Shown: positions 12,322 to 54,856, counted from the first letter of the stretch. The stretch is DNA of 64,000 nucleotides from Palaemon carinicauda (GCF_036898095.1 NC_090735.1:900460-964459), one strand, 5' to 3'. Program-made: numbers and translations. The notes: generated from the sequence alone by a model not told the origin.

Positions 12322-13060
12322 ATAGATGAGCCAGACAAGATTCACGTTGACTTCGATTCTGCAGCTAAATTTAATGGTCTCAATGATATTCTATTAACTG
12401 GCCCAGACTTGACCAATAACCTCCTTGGTATCCTTTTTACGCTTCCACAAGGAGGACCACCGTAATTTTCTAAGGTCCTTTTGGAACAGTGATAGTAACC
12501 ATGACTTGGACTTCATAGAGAATAAGAGAACAGTGAACGTTTTTGGAAACATTGCGTCCCTGGCAATAGCTAACTGGACTATGGTACATACCTTGTCCAC
12601 TGAGCATGAAGACCAGAGTGTCCAAGATTTTGTCAAGCGTAGTTTTAACTTAGACAATGGTCTAGTGTCGACACCCGTTAGCACGGCAACGGAACTGATT
12701 AACAGAACCAAATTAGCACTCCTTGAAGAATTCCCATCCAATGATCTTGCTGATGGACTTATAAAATTGATCCCAAGGGTTTCATTCCACCCATCATAAT
12801 TCAATGTAAAAACTTCTCAGAAGTGGCTTCTCTTACTCACGACTGGGATGAACCCTTGTCTAAAGCCTACTATGCCAAGTGACATCTTGGAAACAATCCT
12901 TGGGTGAACTTATAAAAGTAAGTCTTCCCTCGTAAATATGTACGCACTTCATTATCGCGACCCGAAAGTGTCGAGTTACTCATATTTTCAGATGCTTCAA
13001 AGGAAGCCATAGGTGTTGTCTCTTATCTCAAGAGTTCTTGATATTAATTATGTGATCGAA
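12322..13060 (+). pseudogene. Decayed BEL/Pao-type pol fragment (RT and RNase H parts)
   Basis: Frame 1 from 12322 reads [20 protein letters not shown] and [12 protein letters not shown], the BEL/Pao RT start. It shifts to frame 2 near 12425 and continues [18 protein letters not shown] and on to IPRVSF at about 12785. After further disruption, LIFSDASKEAIGVVSYL (about 12990-13040) matches the BEL/Pao RNase H start. Frameshifts and stops show it is dead. The RT catalytic YxDD segment appears deleted. No LTRs recognised. Confidence 0.72.
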
Positions 13061-15415
13061 ATTTGATTCTTGCTCCACCATACCCTGTCTAGAATTGTGT
13101 GCTGCACTTTTTCTACTATTGCTCGAATGGCCTCTTGAAGCCACAAAAGAAGAGTCGAACAGATAGACCTGCTAGGAGAAGTAGGGCTAGGCTTTTTCGA
13201 CTTCAAGGAAGACCTCGAAGGCGAGGGATCCCTTTCAGGCTTATTCTTCTTCCTCCTACTGAACTTAACCCACTTTGAACTGCCTTCTGGTATGTTTACA
13301 CCTCGATGCCATATTCCAGCTTCTACTGTTTTCTATCTCCTATAGTAAAGAGCAATGGTTTGTATTATCATATAGGAACAATGTCCAATTGTGGAACACT
13401 TGTTCCCTTCTACTAGTCATAAACACATACAGGAGCTGTTACATCTCTGATAGCCTGCAAATTTCTCTTTTGTGAAACTACCAAAAAGCCCTGTAAACAT
13501 GAGAATATTTAAGCAACACTTACTAATTTGTTACCCAAAAACAGCATTTCTTTAGTAAAACAGCTAGCAAATCCTGCATTTAAAGAACTTCATTTATTAG
13601 CAGTAATAATGGGTTCAAGGTAGGAAACTAATCCAGAACAAGGTTAAGTAACGCAGTCTTATACAGTCATGAAGATTTTAATGACAGCCGCATTTGAGAT
13701 CAAAAGTTTATCGACTCTATACACAACAAAAGGTGACAACCCGAGTGTTAGTAGTTATATTAGATCAAGAAGAAAAGATCCATCACCACTCAAGTAACTT
13801 TATTGGGTATTTTTCGGCAATGTTAAGCAAGAATTTTAAAGTAGATACCTCACCACCTTCTGGATCATCTATATTCATTTCATCCTGATCTTCCTGTTCA
13901 TAAGGATGCAACGAGACACTACTTGCTAGCTTTCTTGTTTGTTTACATTTCAACATGAGTAGTAGCACATTTGTAAACAGACTCGTCTCGGCAGTAGAGT
14001 TACTAGCACTCCTATTTCACCCGAGTTAACCCATGATGTGCTAGTGGCCGAGTTTGCAAGCAAACAAAGCACACTGCCATTGGAAACATGATAAACCCAA
14101 CTATAGCTGAAAGTTGCTCAGAAACATTCAAGTACTAAGGGAACCATACAAGGTTGCTTAAGAGTGGTCCATTAGCAAGTAAAGAGATATCAGAATCCAG
14201 ACTACTAACTCCGTCTTCTGCCTTAAAATCTAGTTTTCTAAAATAGTGACAAGGATTGTGGGGATTGTGAGAGTTAACCAGCAGAAGGATCAAAAGTAAA
14301 TGAAGATTTTGAGCTCTGAGGGGATCTCAAATCTGTAAAGCACTGTGCCCGATCAGAACCCTTACTGAATAGAACACGTAACTAAAATATGTTCACTCAA
14401 TGAACACCCGAAAAGTGAGTGTGTTTTGATTTAAAAAAAAAAAAAAAAAGGAACATTATTATGTAGGAGGAAATCCAGAAGATACATGTTTGAGACAGAT
14501 TTCTAAAGGAATATTAAGACAGGAAAATTGCTTGAGAACTCGGAGTAAATCATACAAGAAATAAACTATTTCTTCTAGAAAGAGATTATATAGTAATTAC
14601 CACTTTTGACAGAAGAGTCAGCGGCCTTTCAAGAATTTACAAAAGAAATTAAGGAACTTAGGAGCTGCAACTTATCACTATCAACCCTTTATCTATTACA
14701 TGTTTTATTAGAATTCGGTTCTAGCATAAAAATATATCATCTCCACTACAATCACAAAGTATTGTCTTCCCTGGATTTCCCCCTGAACTATTGGTAAGCT
14801 TACATTTATGTTTGGAATTCTTTCCTCAGTTGGTAAGCATTGATACATACTTTTCCATGAGAGAAGCAGAGAGGCATTCAACTCCTCACAAAGCTTATTT
14901 GAATCACAACACTGTCCCCAACAGGAGACACACAGGAAATATGGATCATGATCGCTCAGAAACAGACCCAGAGGAAGACATATGTAAAGCACTAAATTTA
15001 AATATGGATAAGTGGTAGTCTGTTGAACTGGTGTCACATAGAAAACGAAAGGACAAAGAGGGACTGGTGGCCCACAGATTTGCTTCTTTCCCTTCACCAG
15101 ATTGTCTCATTACTATACTAGAAGCATGAGGCTATTAGAAGGAAAGAAAATGGGAAATTTGTTTTCAATTTCAGAAGTAAATGTCAATAATTCTGGGTTC
15201 CCCGAGAGAAGCAATATGAACATTAGGAAGGTTCACTGGAATTATTATTGCTTGCATATGAAGCAATTAAATTATATAACTCTTTATGAAGACATTGGAA
15301 CCAACACTGGCAGATTTTTAGAAAATTTAGTATGTTGCTCCCAAGAACTGCATTGTATGTAAGATTTTGACAATTTGGCATAGCTATGCAATGAGATTAT
15401 TAAATTAAAACAAGC
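13061..15415. other. Mixed spacer, possible DIRS-like right-end fragment
   Basis: About 13190-13400 ends with gagcaatggtttgtattatc and ataggaacaa, like the right ends near 36005 and 2690. A 17-base A run is at about 14433. ORFs at 14606-15097 and 15102-15362 have no domain I recognise. Confidence 0.3.
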
Positions 15416-15424
15416 AAGATAGAC

Positions 15425-16828
15425 AGTTAGGCAGATATGCGAGAAATATTTAGCAAAAGGTAAGGTGTATGTTGCGTTTATGGATCTGGAGAAAGCATAT
15501 GATAGAGTTGATAGGGAAGCAATGTGGAATGTGATGAGGTTATATGGAGTTGGTGGAAGGTTGTTGCAAGCAGTGAAAAGTTTCTACAAAGGTAGTAAAG
15601 CATGTGTTAGAATAGGAAATGAAGTGAGTGATTGGTTTCCGGTGAGAGTGGGGCTGAGACAGGGATGTGTGATGTCGCCGTGGTTGTTTAACTTGTATGT
15701 TGATGGAGTGGTGAGAGAGGTGAATGCTCGAGTGCTTGGACGAGGATTAAAACTGGTAGACGAGAATGATCATGAATGGGAGGTAAATCAGTTGTTGTTT
15801 GCGGATGATACTGTACTGGTAGCAGACACAGAAGAGAAGCTTGACCGACTAGTGACAGAATTTGGAAGGGTGTGTGAGAGAAGGAAGTTGAGAGTTAATG
15901 TGGGTAAGAGTAAGGTTATGAGATGTACGAGAAGGGAAGGTGGTGCAAAGTTGAATGTCATGTTGAATGGAGAGTTACTTGAGGAGGTGGATCAGTTTAA
16001 GTACTTGGGGTCTGTTGTTGCAGCAAATGGTGGAGTGGAAGCAGATGTACGTCAGAGAGTCAATGAAGGTTGCAAAGTGTTGGGGGCAGTTAAGATAGTA
16101 GTAAAAAATAGAGGGTTGGGCATGAATGTAAAGAGAGTTCTGTATGAGAAAGTGATTGTACCAACTGTGATGTATGGATCGGAGTTGTAGGGAATGAAAG
16201 TGATGGAGAGACAGAAATTGAATGTGTTTGAGATGAAGTGTCTGAGGAGTATGGCTGGTGTATCTTGAGTAGATAGGGTTAGGAACAAAGTGGTGAGGGT
16301 GAGAACGGGTGTAAGAAATGAGTTAGCGGCTAGAGTGGATATGAATGTGTTGAGGTGGTTTGGCCATGTTGAGGGAATGGAAAATGGCTGTCTGCTAAAG
16401 AAGGTGATGAATGCAAGAGTTGATGGGAGAAGTACAAGAGGAAGGCCAAGGTTTGGGTGGATGGATGGTGTGAAGAAAGCTCTGGGTGATAGGAGGATAG
16501 ATGTGAGAGAGGCAAGAGAGCGTGCTAGAAATAGGAATGAATGGCGAGCGATTGTGACGCAGTTCCGGTAGGCCCTGCTGCTTCCTCCGGTGCCTTAGAT
16601 GACCGCGGAGGTAGCAGCAGTAGGGGACTCAGCAGTATGAAGCTTCATCTGTGGTGGAAAAGTGGGAGGTTGGGCTGTGGCACCCTAGCAGTACCAGCTG
16701 AACTCGGCTGAGTCCCTGGTTAGGCTGGAGGAACGTAGAGTAGAGGTCCCTTTTTTGTTTTGTTTCTTGTTGATGTCGGCTACCCCCCAGAATTGGGGGA
16801 AGTGCCTTTGGTATATGTATGTATATGT
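15425..16828 (+). mobile_element. 5'-truncated LINE family 2 with 9-bp target duplication
   Basis: Target duplication aagatagac lies at 15416-15424 and 16829-16837. The RT frame runs from 15426: motif A VAFMDLEKAYDRVDR, motif B GLRQGCVMSPWLFNLY, motif C LLFADDTVLVA, then a stop at about 16188. A second frame (16290-16571) gives the C-terminal WFGHVEGM and TRGRPRFGWMDGV block. The 3' UTR ends gaattgggggaagtgccttt. Only two or three disabling changes are visible and the duplication is exact, so insertion is fairly recent. It is a different family from the LINE at 704-2003. Confidence 0.87.
15465..16190 (+). pseudogene. Reverse transcriptase ORF of LINE family 2
   Basis: 241 uninterrupted residues covering RT palm motifs A to C and part of the thumb, ending at a premature TAG after YGSEL. 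The frame is open upstream to the truncation point at 15426. The C-terminal GRPR-W block continues in another frame at 16290-16571. Confidence 0.85.
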
Positions 16829-16837
16829 AAGATAGAC

Positions 16838-19454
16838 CTATTTCATAAAGCATCAGACAGATTTTTTACTGAAATCTTTCCAAAACACACTATTCACATT
16901 TCATGAATAATTTTTATTGAGGTTCAAAATAATTATAGTGAAATTTAGGATACAAATATAATTTTGGGAAACAAAAAACAAGTTGTACTGCCAATTTAAA
17001 TAAAAATCAATGTCAACCATAGATATATTTTACATTAATTTTTCAATCAAACTGTAGAATATATGTACAAATGAATAATTTCTCAAGGAAAATTATTCCA
17101 GGGTTCTATTGAAAATTCCTATTTTTATTATGGAATAGTCACACTGAAAAACGCAATACATTATTGTGCTTATAAAACACCACATTTTGCATATGTAAGG
17201 TACCATATGTTGACAGTAATGTTAACATCTCATCATCATACACAAGGAAAGCTTATATTACCTACATCAAAATGAAATGGTTCCACTTGGTTGTATGCTG
17301 AGAATGAACACTAAAACCAAACATGTACGATAAAATGCCAGTTTATTTTAATCGAGTAAAAAACAAACATGTCCATTAAATAATACAAAATCTCATCCCA
17401 ATACCCCAGTTCTGAAATGCCCATGATGATTTACTGTAGTTGTTCTAACTTATCAAGTGGGCAATTAATCTACAATACTGTAGATTTGTGGTCCTGGGCT
17501 AAATTAATATTTTTGTGGCTAATAATGGAATATTAGGCAATACGCAACATTGTGCCTATATATGATAAAAAAAAATATTGTACAGTATTAGAAATTTTCT
17601 GTAACCATTTACAAAGACTAAAATTTAGAAAAATGACCTTTTGAAAAAAAAAAACAAAAAAAAAAAACTAATGTTGGGTTAAAATGAGAGCTGCCAAATC
17701 ACTATTCACACACGTGTTTTGTACCACACGGGTAAGGCTCAAAATATTTTGTAACTATTGTGCTATCATAGAGCATGGCTCAGAAGTGTCTGTAATCACA
17801 GAACTACTGTATAATCGTGAAGATATCCTAAATGAACAGTGATTTCTTTAAGTGAATACAAATGTTTGGATTGTTGTGTTGTGATTTTGTCTTGGGAAAA
17901 TAATACTTGAATTTTAAACAAATATTTTGGCAGTGTGAAATGTTGAAAAGTGCCTGAATTTTCCAAAGATGATTATAACCCAAATATTCTTAATAAGTTT
18001 AAACATTATCAATGTTAATTTATGCAATTAGATTATTCTTAAAACCATTTTCTTTTTCAAGTTTGCTGATATTTGTTTCATATTTTTCAGAGAAACAATT
18101 TGAATCAATAATAAATTGGTAGAAAAAAATTGGGGTAGAAGTTTAAAATGACTGAATAATAACCAATTATCATTTTTACGTAGATTCAAGAGTTGGTTAC
18201 CATACTTTCTCTCACGATGGAGTTGGACAAATGCCTACAAATCATACCACTGGGGTTGACTGTACAATTTTCTTAAGCTGTTGTGGACAAATTATTCTAA
18301 ATTGTGCAATCTAAGAAAAGGTACAGTGACCTGTCTAGACTAATTACTTTGGAGGCAAGGATGACTCATGATTTTGGATGATTACTCGCCCAATTTTTAA
18401 AATTGACTAACTATTGGCTCACACTAACTATCGAACAAATGGCATTCTATAAAAAAATATACCTTGAGTATATTTTCTCTATAAATATGGATTACCATCA
18501 ATGACTGAAATAATACCTAATAAAATACTGTCATGCAATATGCTACACCTCATTTAAATATACTATAACAGGTTCTTTAAAGAAAATCTATCAAAGTTGT
18601 GCAAAATAAACAGAACAGTCAAGAATACAGGTTGACAAAGACATTATACCTGCCGTGACTTATTCAATATGGCACCTAAACAAAACTTCATAGACATCCA
18701 AAAAAACACAACACAGCGTTCACTGACAAAATTACTTCCACTTGTTAAGTGCTTTGCACCAAGCAGTATTAAAACAAGATTCACAAAATCTTATGCTGTA
18801 TATAACTGTTTCAGTATGGGACTGGTTATTTTTTTTTTTTATGAGAAAAGACCAATTCTGAGATTTTAATAATTTTGAATTAAAGATATATTCTGTGCTG
18901 ATTTTGTATAGGGAGATTTTTTTTTCCGCAAAATCAGCACCCCACAATGACAAATGATATATAAAAAAAAAAATAATTCACCAATCTCATCTGAAATTAC
19001 AAGGTGAAATATTTATTCCAAGAATAACTTTTCAACTACAAATTGACTTCATATACAGAACGCATCAACCTACTTCAAATTGGTACTCGGTAAAGTTCTG
19101 ATACTCTCAATACTTATAACACACAGTTCCATCTGATTAAAACATAAAACTCTATAAGAATATATCAACTCATCAAAATATCCTAACTCATTGTATGACT
19201 AAAGATTTACTGTCAATAATGTATAAAAAAAATTCTGTAATTACAAATAAGAATAAATATTTATAAAATAAACAGAGATTCATTACAAGATCTAACAACA
19301 AAATGGACAGGTTACTCTGAGAAAGGAACAGATTAATTAGCTAGCTGACTTCCTACATGCGGTAATCTTTGCCGAACAACCTTCATCCACTTTTCTTATA
19401 AGTACATTTTCAAAAGAGGGCACTGTCTGTGATGGAATGCTAGGCAGAGAAGTC
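16838..19454 (-). other. AT-rich, repeat-poor tract: probable RCN2 3' UTR and intergenic spacer
   Basis: Immediately 3' of the RCN2 stop on the minus strand. No TE family was recognised over about 2.6 kb, which is exceptional for this window. AATAAA on the minus strand occurs near 19012-19017, 17342-17347 and 16913-16918, so polyadenylation anywhere from 0.45 to 2.5 kb downstream is possible. No ORF with a known domain. Confidence 0.45.
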
Positions 19455-48296
<28,842 letters not shown>

Positions 48297-48546
48297 ACTG
48301 CCTGAAACACAACAACACAAATTAGTTTTTGATAAACAAATTACATGTATGTACAGATATTGTAATGCAATTAATTAGCATGGTATAAAAAACCTTGCCA
48401 CTAGTCTATTGTAAGAAAAAAAAAAAAACACAGCCTTATATCATTTGATAAAATATGCTGTATCTACTATGCCAAACTTACCATAATGACAAAAGGAGTA
48501 TAATTTACTAAAAAAAATTTTTACTAATGTTTTCAATTTCTACAAA

Positions 48547-49870
48547 TATGACAAATTTGAAAGTAATTTGTACTTTTCCTGACTATACAAACCTTGAGCT
48601 CTTTACAATGGATATATTACTTTGGCAAATGCTAAACTAGCCATACACTCTTTAGCAAGGTGCTATAGCCCACTGAAAGTTAGAAGGGGTAGTGAGTGGT
48701 AGACCAGCAACCAACTCACACACACACACACACACCAGTTATATGACGACACTTTTGATTGCGGGCAGGACTTACAGGGGTACAGTTGTTGGAGGGCCAA
48801 GTATGAGTAAAAAACGCAAGGTTTGTCTAGTTAGGAAAACTACAAATTACTTTGAAATTTGTCATTTGTTCCAACACTTAATACAAATACTTTCACTCTT
48901 TACTAGGAAGACTCACTCCTAGGTGGGTGGAAGTCCTAACCTAACTGGCTGGGAATTTGACCAGGGTTGTGTCTATATGCTTTGTGAGCATAAAAGAGGT
49001 ACCATGACACCTCACAAACTCTTGAATATGTGCGAGAGCTAACGGCCTGGCCAATCAACACGAGTGAGAACTATGCACTGTGACTTAACCAGGTAAGGAT
49101 TCTTAGAGTAGAACACTTGGATTACTAGACATTGCCCAACTCCCCTCGCTGGGAGGACAGGGACAAAAATATACATTACTTCATATTTCAGGCTACACAA
49201 GAGATATGGTTTTACCTGCAGACGGAGTAGACCAGCTTGCAGAGTTCCACAGGTACTGTACCCCAAGAGAGGAGAACCATTAAGAAAGAAGAGGCCAGTC
49301 ACTCTACCATTCATCCCAGACGAATCCTGGGTAACGTTTGCAAAAAACCGACCACTGCACGGGAACTGAAATATCTTAAACCACGTTGTGCAGCCGCCAC
49401 AGGGTCTACGGAGAAGGTATCCAGCCTCCTGTGGGTTACGTCTTGCAGGCAGTGGGCTGTGAAGGTTGTCTGATGCTTCCAAACACCTGCTGGCAGCACT
49501 TTCGCCACAGAGTTCTTTTTAAATGCTTGGGACGTGCTTACACCCTTAACATCATGAGCTCTAAGTCTATGACCTTGCGGAGGAGTCTGCATTCCAGGCT
49601 GATCTATGACTACGCAAATCCAAGAAGAGACTGTATCAAAGGTGACTCTCCTCTTGACCCTGCGCGTGCTCAATGAATAAAGTTCGGAGACTCTCCATCT
49701 GGAAGGACCCGAACCTTGGGTCCTGTACAACCACATTCCGAGTCTTGGCAACTAACTCAAAGACAAAGTCGAGTATTACCCGACCTCCATCTGGCTGGAC
49801 TATGTCATAGAAGAGATCATGTGCCCCGCTGGCTCTCATAACAGAGGCCAAAGTACTGTAAAGTACTGTA
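48547..49870 (-). mobile_element. DIRS-type fragment D (3' part: ITR, ICR, recombinase end)
   Basis: The left end (atgacaaatttgaaagtaat, ttgtacttttcctgac) reappears inverted at about 48815-48875, forming an ICR-like block. The minus frame 49751-49311 reads RLRAHDVKGVSTSQAFKKN and GVWKHQTTFTAHCLQDV, a recombinase C-terminus with Lys in place of the HxxR Arg. No right end found. It lies upstream of the RCN2 ATG, in a 5' UTR intron or intergenic. Confidence 0.72.
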
Positions 49871-50059
49871 CAGTACACTATTTGACAATTATTTGACCAT
49901 GTAAAAACCAACGTAAGATCAGGAAAACTGACGTAACATAGATTTTATTCTCATATTCAATAGTCAAGTACAAATATGAGCAACTTTAAGTGGGTACTGA
50001 CATATGTTATATCGATATAAAGGAGAGTACTGTATTACTATGCAGTACTAGGGCTTGGA
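49871..50059. other. Short unassigned spacer
   Basis: AT-rich, repeated tactgta at 49856-49878; nothing else. Confidence 0.4.
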
Positions 50060-50300
50060 CAATTACCTTATTTATTACCTTGTTTCCTTTCCTCACTGGG
50101 CTATTTTTCCCTGTTGGAGCCCTCAGGCTTATAGCATCGTGATTTACCAACTAGGGTTGTAGCTTAGCTAGTAATAATAAAAATTATTCATCTTTATTTC
50201 CTTTCCTCACTGGACTATTTTTCACTTTTGGAGCCCCTGGGCTTAAAGCATCGCACTTCCCCAACTAGGGTTGTATCTTACCTAGTAATAATAATAATTA
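50060..50300 (+). mobile_element. Two LINE/SINE tails in tandem
   Basis: 50060-50180 and 50190-50300 each carry tttcctttcctcactgg, the agcatcg-type segment and 'aactagggttgta', and each ends in taataataa. Two 3'-end-only copies in direct order. Confidence 0.72.
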
Positions 50301-50557
50301 GCCTTTCTATAAGAATTATTATTCGGCCAATTTTCATTAAGAGGCACAAAATATTAACTGATATTTTAACATTAAACCTCATAATATAAGAAAAATTAAC
50401 AAACCATAATACAGAACTATGGCATTACTTGAAGCTGTTTTCCACAAATGACTAACAACCCGTGTCTTCAAATAATCCAATTTGCCACAAATTTACCATT
50501 ACAGGAAGAGTAAATAAATCAGACATCAAAGTCCACTGAGGCTGGTTTCCTGGAAAT
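50301..50557. other. Unassigned spacer
   Basis: Nothing recognised. Confidence 0.4.
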
Positions 50558-51390
50558 ATGACAAATTCGAAGATAATTTGTATTTTTCCTAACCATACAA
50601 ACCTTAGCTATTTACAAAGGGTTATTACTTTTAGCGTAGCTGAAATGGCGAGCCATTAGAATTTAACGAGGGTGTATTACCCCCGCGCTAGTTAGCGGGG
50701 GGGTAGGGGAGTGGTAGCTAGCTACCCCTCCTCCCCCTCACACACAGGTGAATACTCACTTTCACTTAGAGGTAGGACTTGTCTTGGGGGACAGGGCTGG
50801 CGGGCAAATATGTGTAAATAGCTAAGGTTTGTATGGTTAGGAAAAATACAAATTATCTTCGAATTTGTCATTTGTTCCGTAACCGAAATACAAACCACGC
50901 TATTTACAAAGGGTGACTTATCCCTTAGGAAGGGTGGAAAGTCCCCAGCCATACTGGCTTTGGCTTTACCCGGGGACTCAGAATCCGAGTGAGTCGCACT
51001 CGAGAAAAGGAGTCCCTGCACCTCACAAGTTCCTTGCACCGCAAGGAACCATGTGGCCTACGTAAGCTTGTGTGTGAAGGAAGAAGTGTGACCCGTCCTA
51101 GGCAGTTGACCTGGAGTTCCAGAAGGAACTCTGGGTTAGGACGTTCCCAATACCACCTCGTCAGGGTATGGGGGACGCGACAGTATTGACTCAATACTCG
51201 GAACACAAGGAAGCATGGTTTACCTGCAGAGGTTCGAGGTCAGCTATGCAGAGACCAGGATGCTGCTTCCCCGTAGAGGGGATGATGAAGAAAGAAGTAA
51301 GGGCCAAACATACTTCTTTCGTTCATGCAGACTAAAACCTGATAACAATGCCCTCAACCTTCTGCTACCTGTCCAAAAAGGAGCCTGAGG

Positions 51391-51801
51391 TTAGACCAGC
51401 TGTTGTGTAGCCACCACAGAGCGATAGAAAACGTATCGAGACTCCTGTGGGTCACGCCCTGCAGGAAGCGGGCTGCGAAGGTCATCAGACGCTTCCAGAC
51501 TCCAGCTTGTAGCACCTGCGTCACAGAGTAGTATTACTCGAAGGCGAGGGACGTTGCGATGTATCCAACATCGTGCTGTAGGGCGACGTGACGGGGGAGG
51601 GTCTGAAGACAGGTCGAGATGAATGTCCTTGAGTCCGGGCTGAAGAGGTATACTGGTGACTCTCCCCCCATGTCCTCCTTGTGTTCCCAAATCGGCTGCA
51701 ACTGAGGCCAAACTGCAGCTGTTCCCAGCGCTAACCTCTCGATTCCTGTACTGGCAAGAAAGAGAAGGTCTTGGGACATCAGACACAGAATGGAGACTCA
51801 A
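51391..51801 (-). pseudogene. DIRS element C recombinase C-terminal remnant
   Basis: One frame gives SDDLRSPLPAGRDPQESRYV, parallel to SDNLHSPLPARRNPQEAGYL in fragment D. Another (51779-51534) gives LQHDVGYIATSLAFE. Together they mark the recombinase 3' end next to the ICR. Broken. Confidence 0.6.
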
Positions 51802-54800
51802 AATCTTGAATGAATCGGACCGAAGGGTCGGGACCCTCAGATTCTGAGTCTAGCCAACAACTCAGGAGCGAGCCTGAATGTTGCCTTCCCCTCTTCCTTA
51901 GAAAGGGGGGGGAGTAGTAAGAGACCAAGAAGATTGCTTACACACTGGCCGTGGCCAGAGTGAGCAGAAGACCCAAGGCGGAATACAATCCGAGGCCTGT
52001 CATAAAAGGGTCTTGAGAAGATCTCTTAAAGGACTAAAAGTCCGAGCCATGCTCCAAGTTGGAGGTCTTCCTCCGACTAGGGCAGGGACGATCGTAGCTT
52101 CGCATGAGCGAGGATAGATCCAGCGGGCAGGAAAAAGTTATTCCTTTAAGCCTGAAGGTCAGGGAAAGGCTGAGCGACAGGCTTCATTGCCGAGAGCGGA
52201 AAGGAGTTTCCTCCCGCCGAAAGGCAATAAGACCGTTATTGCTGGAGAAGAGGCCTCATGGGAAGAGGTATATCTCCCACGGCACCAACCACCTTAAGAC
52301 TCTTCACTTTGCCTGGGAGACCCCTGTGGATGACTATCGCAGATGACACGACCTCCGTACCGCGACTGTAGCGGGTTGTCTCTTCTAGAGGAGGAAGCGT
52401 AGTGTCTCCAGGCATGAAGCCGAAGCGACGTCCCGGTTCGGGAGAGATGTCGCAGTGTGGTTGCTTGAGTAGTCTGCGCCGTGGGAGAAGCTCTCCCGGG
52501 AGTTCCGTCAGGGGAAGCAGAGGGTCCAGAAACCGTTCTGCGCATAGTCCCAGTGGAGCTCTCCCATTGAAAGGTTGACAGACAACCTGGTTTTGTTGAG
52601 ACCCATTGTCCGCAGACAAAAAGGAGGGAAGACGCAGGCGTCGAAGTTGTCCCACCATCACCGGAATGCATCTTGCCAGAGTCTCGGGGTCTGAGACTGG
52701 GGGGAAAACTAGCGGAAGCTTGAGGTTCCAAGCTGTCGCGATCAGGTCCCCCAGACCAGCACTTGCTGGTTACCCAAGGTCAAAGACCCTTAGGTACACT
52801 CTCTCTATGAGGCTCTGCTCGGATAGTCTGAGAGAAACATTCCCCTGCCTGGAATGAGAGAGCCGATGGTGGAATTGAGAGAATCTCAATCATCCCGGTA
52901 TCTCTACTGCAAGATGTGAAGGTGTGAAAATGCGTCCCCTGCTGGTTAGCATGAAGTCGACACGCAACGGGGCGACTTGGCAGGAGCGGTAGGATCTGAA
53001 GAGGGGCCAGACTAAGGCCCTTAAGCCTGCCTGAATGATGGAGAGGTATCCTTCAGGTCTTGACCATAGGCCTGGACCGGAACATGCCCCCCCCCCCCCC
53101 CCCCTTTCCTTTGACGAGTCCGAGAACCGCATCAAGAATGTGGGGAAAGGACGAGAATATCCACTACCATCAAGAGGCTCCATAGGTCAACACCCATTGC
53201 AGGTTTAATAGTTCCGCTGGTCCCATAGGGCCAGGGAGTCCGGTTAAACATTGCCTGAAGCCACCGGAACTTGGATCGCCCCACATGGAACTTATCCTGA
53301 GGCGACCGTTCGGACTATAAACGGGTCAATGAGGAAAGAAGAACTAGGAAACGTTCCAAGGTAGGGCTGAAAACTCTGCTTGACTGAGAACAGGTACTGC
53401 GACTCTCCTCAGTCTTGCCACAGTCAACCGAAAGGAAGGCTCGGAGGATGTGGTAACAGAATCTGGCGTCCCCAGGTGGTCACCCATCCAAGTACCGACG
53501 TTGCTTAACCTCGCTGGACGGACGAGAAGCGGGGTTTCCAACGTGGTAAGGCGGTTGACTCAATATCATGGCCAGATACTCCAGATGTTGAGGCAGAGGA
53601 AGAGAAGGCTCCAAGCAAAATACCATGAGCCCACACTCATGGTCAGCATTCGGAAGCTTTTCCCGGCGCTGAAGAAGGTCGAAACCCGAGCCTACCGGAG
53701 TTGACCAGCCCTCCAAACAGCAGAGGAGGCGGAAGTCTGCACCTGAGCGGCCAAGAGGAAGGCAGGGAGAGTTCTCTGGGGAAACAAACCTGCTATGCCA
53801 CGGCGGGATAGCCACACTGCATCATAAGCAGGAATACTTGCAGTTTAGGCTGAATTCGACGAGCACCCTGGAAGATGGATGGAATGGAAACTGAAAGTAC
53901 CCGTCCTTCCGATCCAGGGTTAAAGGAGTCCTGTCGCCTCGTTACCAGTCTGATCGATTCTGCTGGTCTACGCTGGCCAAAGTTTGTTCGACAAACTTGA
54001 TCAGGGCTGAGAGGTCGACTATGGACATCCCCTCTCAGATCCTTCCTTACAAGAAAGGATCGACTGAGGGGGCCGGGGGTGAAGCCGTCGATGATCCTAA
54101 GGAAGACCTTCGCCTAAGGTATGGATCATTCTGCCCAACCGGGCAACTCTGCTGATGCTATGGCATAGAGGTTCAGAGACACTGAATTCGCTGACAGAGA
54201 CGGCAGGCGCGATATCCTTGGCTACTCACAGAGATTGTGCGGGAATGGGCATCGGGAAGCTGTCATTCGGATGAGTAACCTTAAGCATCCTCCCAGCGAA
54301 AAAACCTGCAATCCTAGAGTTCGTGAACTCCTTTTAGGACTATGCCCCCCCGGGGGAGTCTCCCGTGCCATCTGTTCCTGACAGGAGGAAACTGCAATTG
54401 GACACCTTGTCCCAGTTGTCGTAGCCGATAACTTAGGCCGACGTGGTTGAAAGAAAAGGGAGCTGGAGCCCTGCAGAGTCTGGAAGAAAGCGCCTTGGAG
54501 GAGTGAAACCGGAAGTCGATTTACTCCGCACAGCAGATGTTTAAGTCTCTGTCCTTGGGCAAAGACAAAACTCTTCTCAAGGATGGAAGGGTGTCTGAGG
54601 TCGTTGACCTCCACAGATGAGACACCCGAAGGAAGCCTTCAGTCAGTGCGTCCAGATGGTACAACATCGAGCTTGTCCGCAAGTAGATACTTAACGACGA
54701 AAGGCCAAGGTGCCTGAGCTCGAGAGGAGGAAAGTACCCTTGATCTTCCTGTAGCTTCCTTGAACCAAACCTCGGGCCGTAACCGAGGAGGGATAGAACC

Positions 54801-54856
54801 TGGTAAGCTCCCAGAGGAAGAGGTAAGCAGTCACCCCTTGTCCGATGGAGAAATCT
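51802..54856 (-). pseudogene. Degenerate pol region of DIRS element C
   Basis: Many overlapping short frames on both strands and no uninterrupted domain. Position between recombinase and gag implies former RT/RNase H sequence. An 18-C run is at 53087-53104. No catalytic motif could be read. Confidence 0.4.

Noticed and set aside
12394..12804. Minus-strand 136-residue ORF
   Set aside because: Shadow of the BEL/Pao frame on the plus strand, which carries the recognisable motifs.
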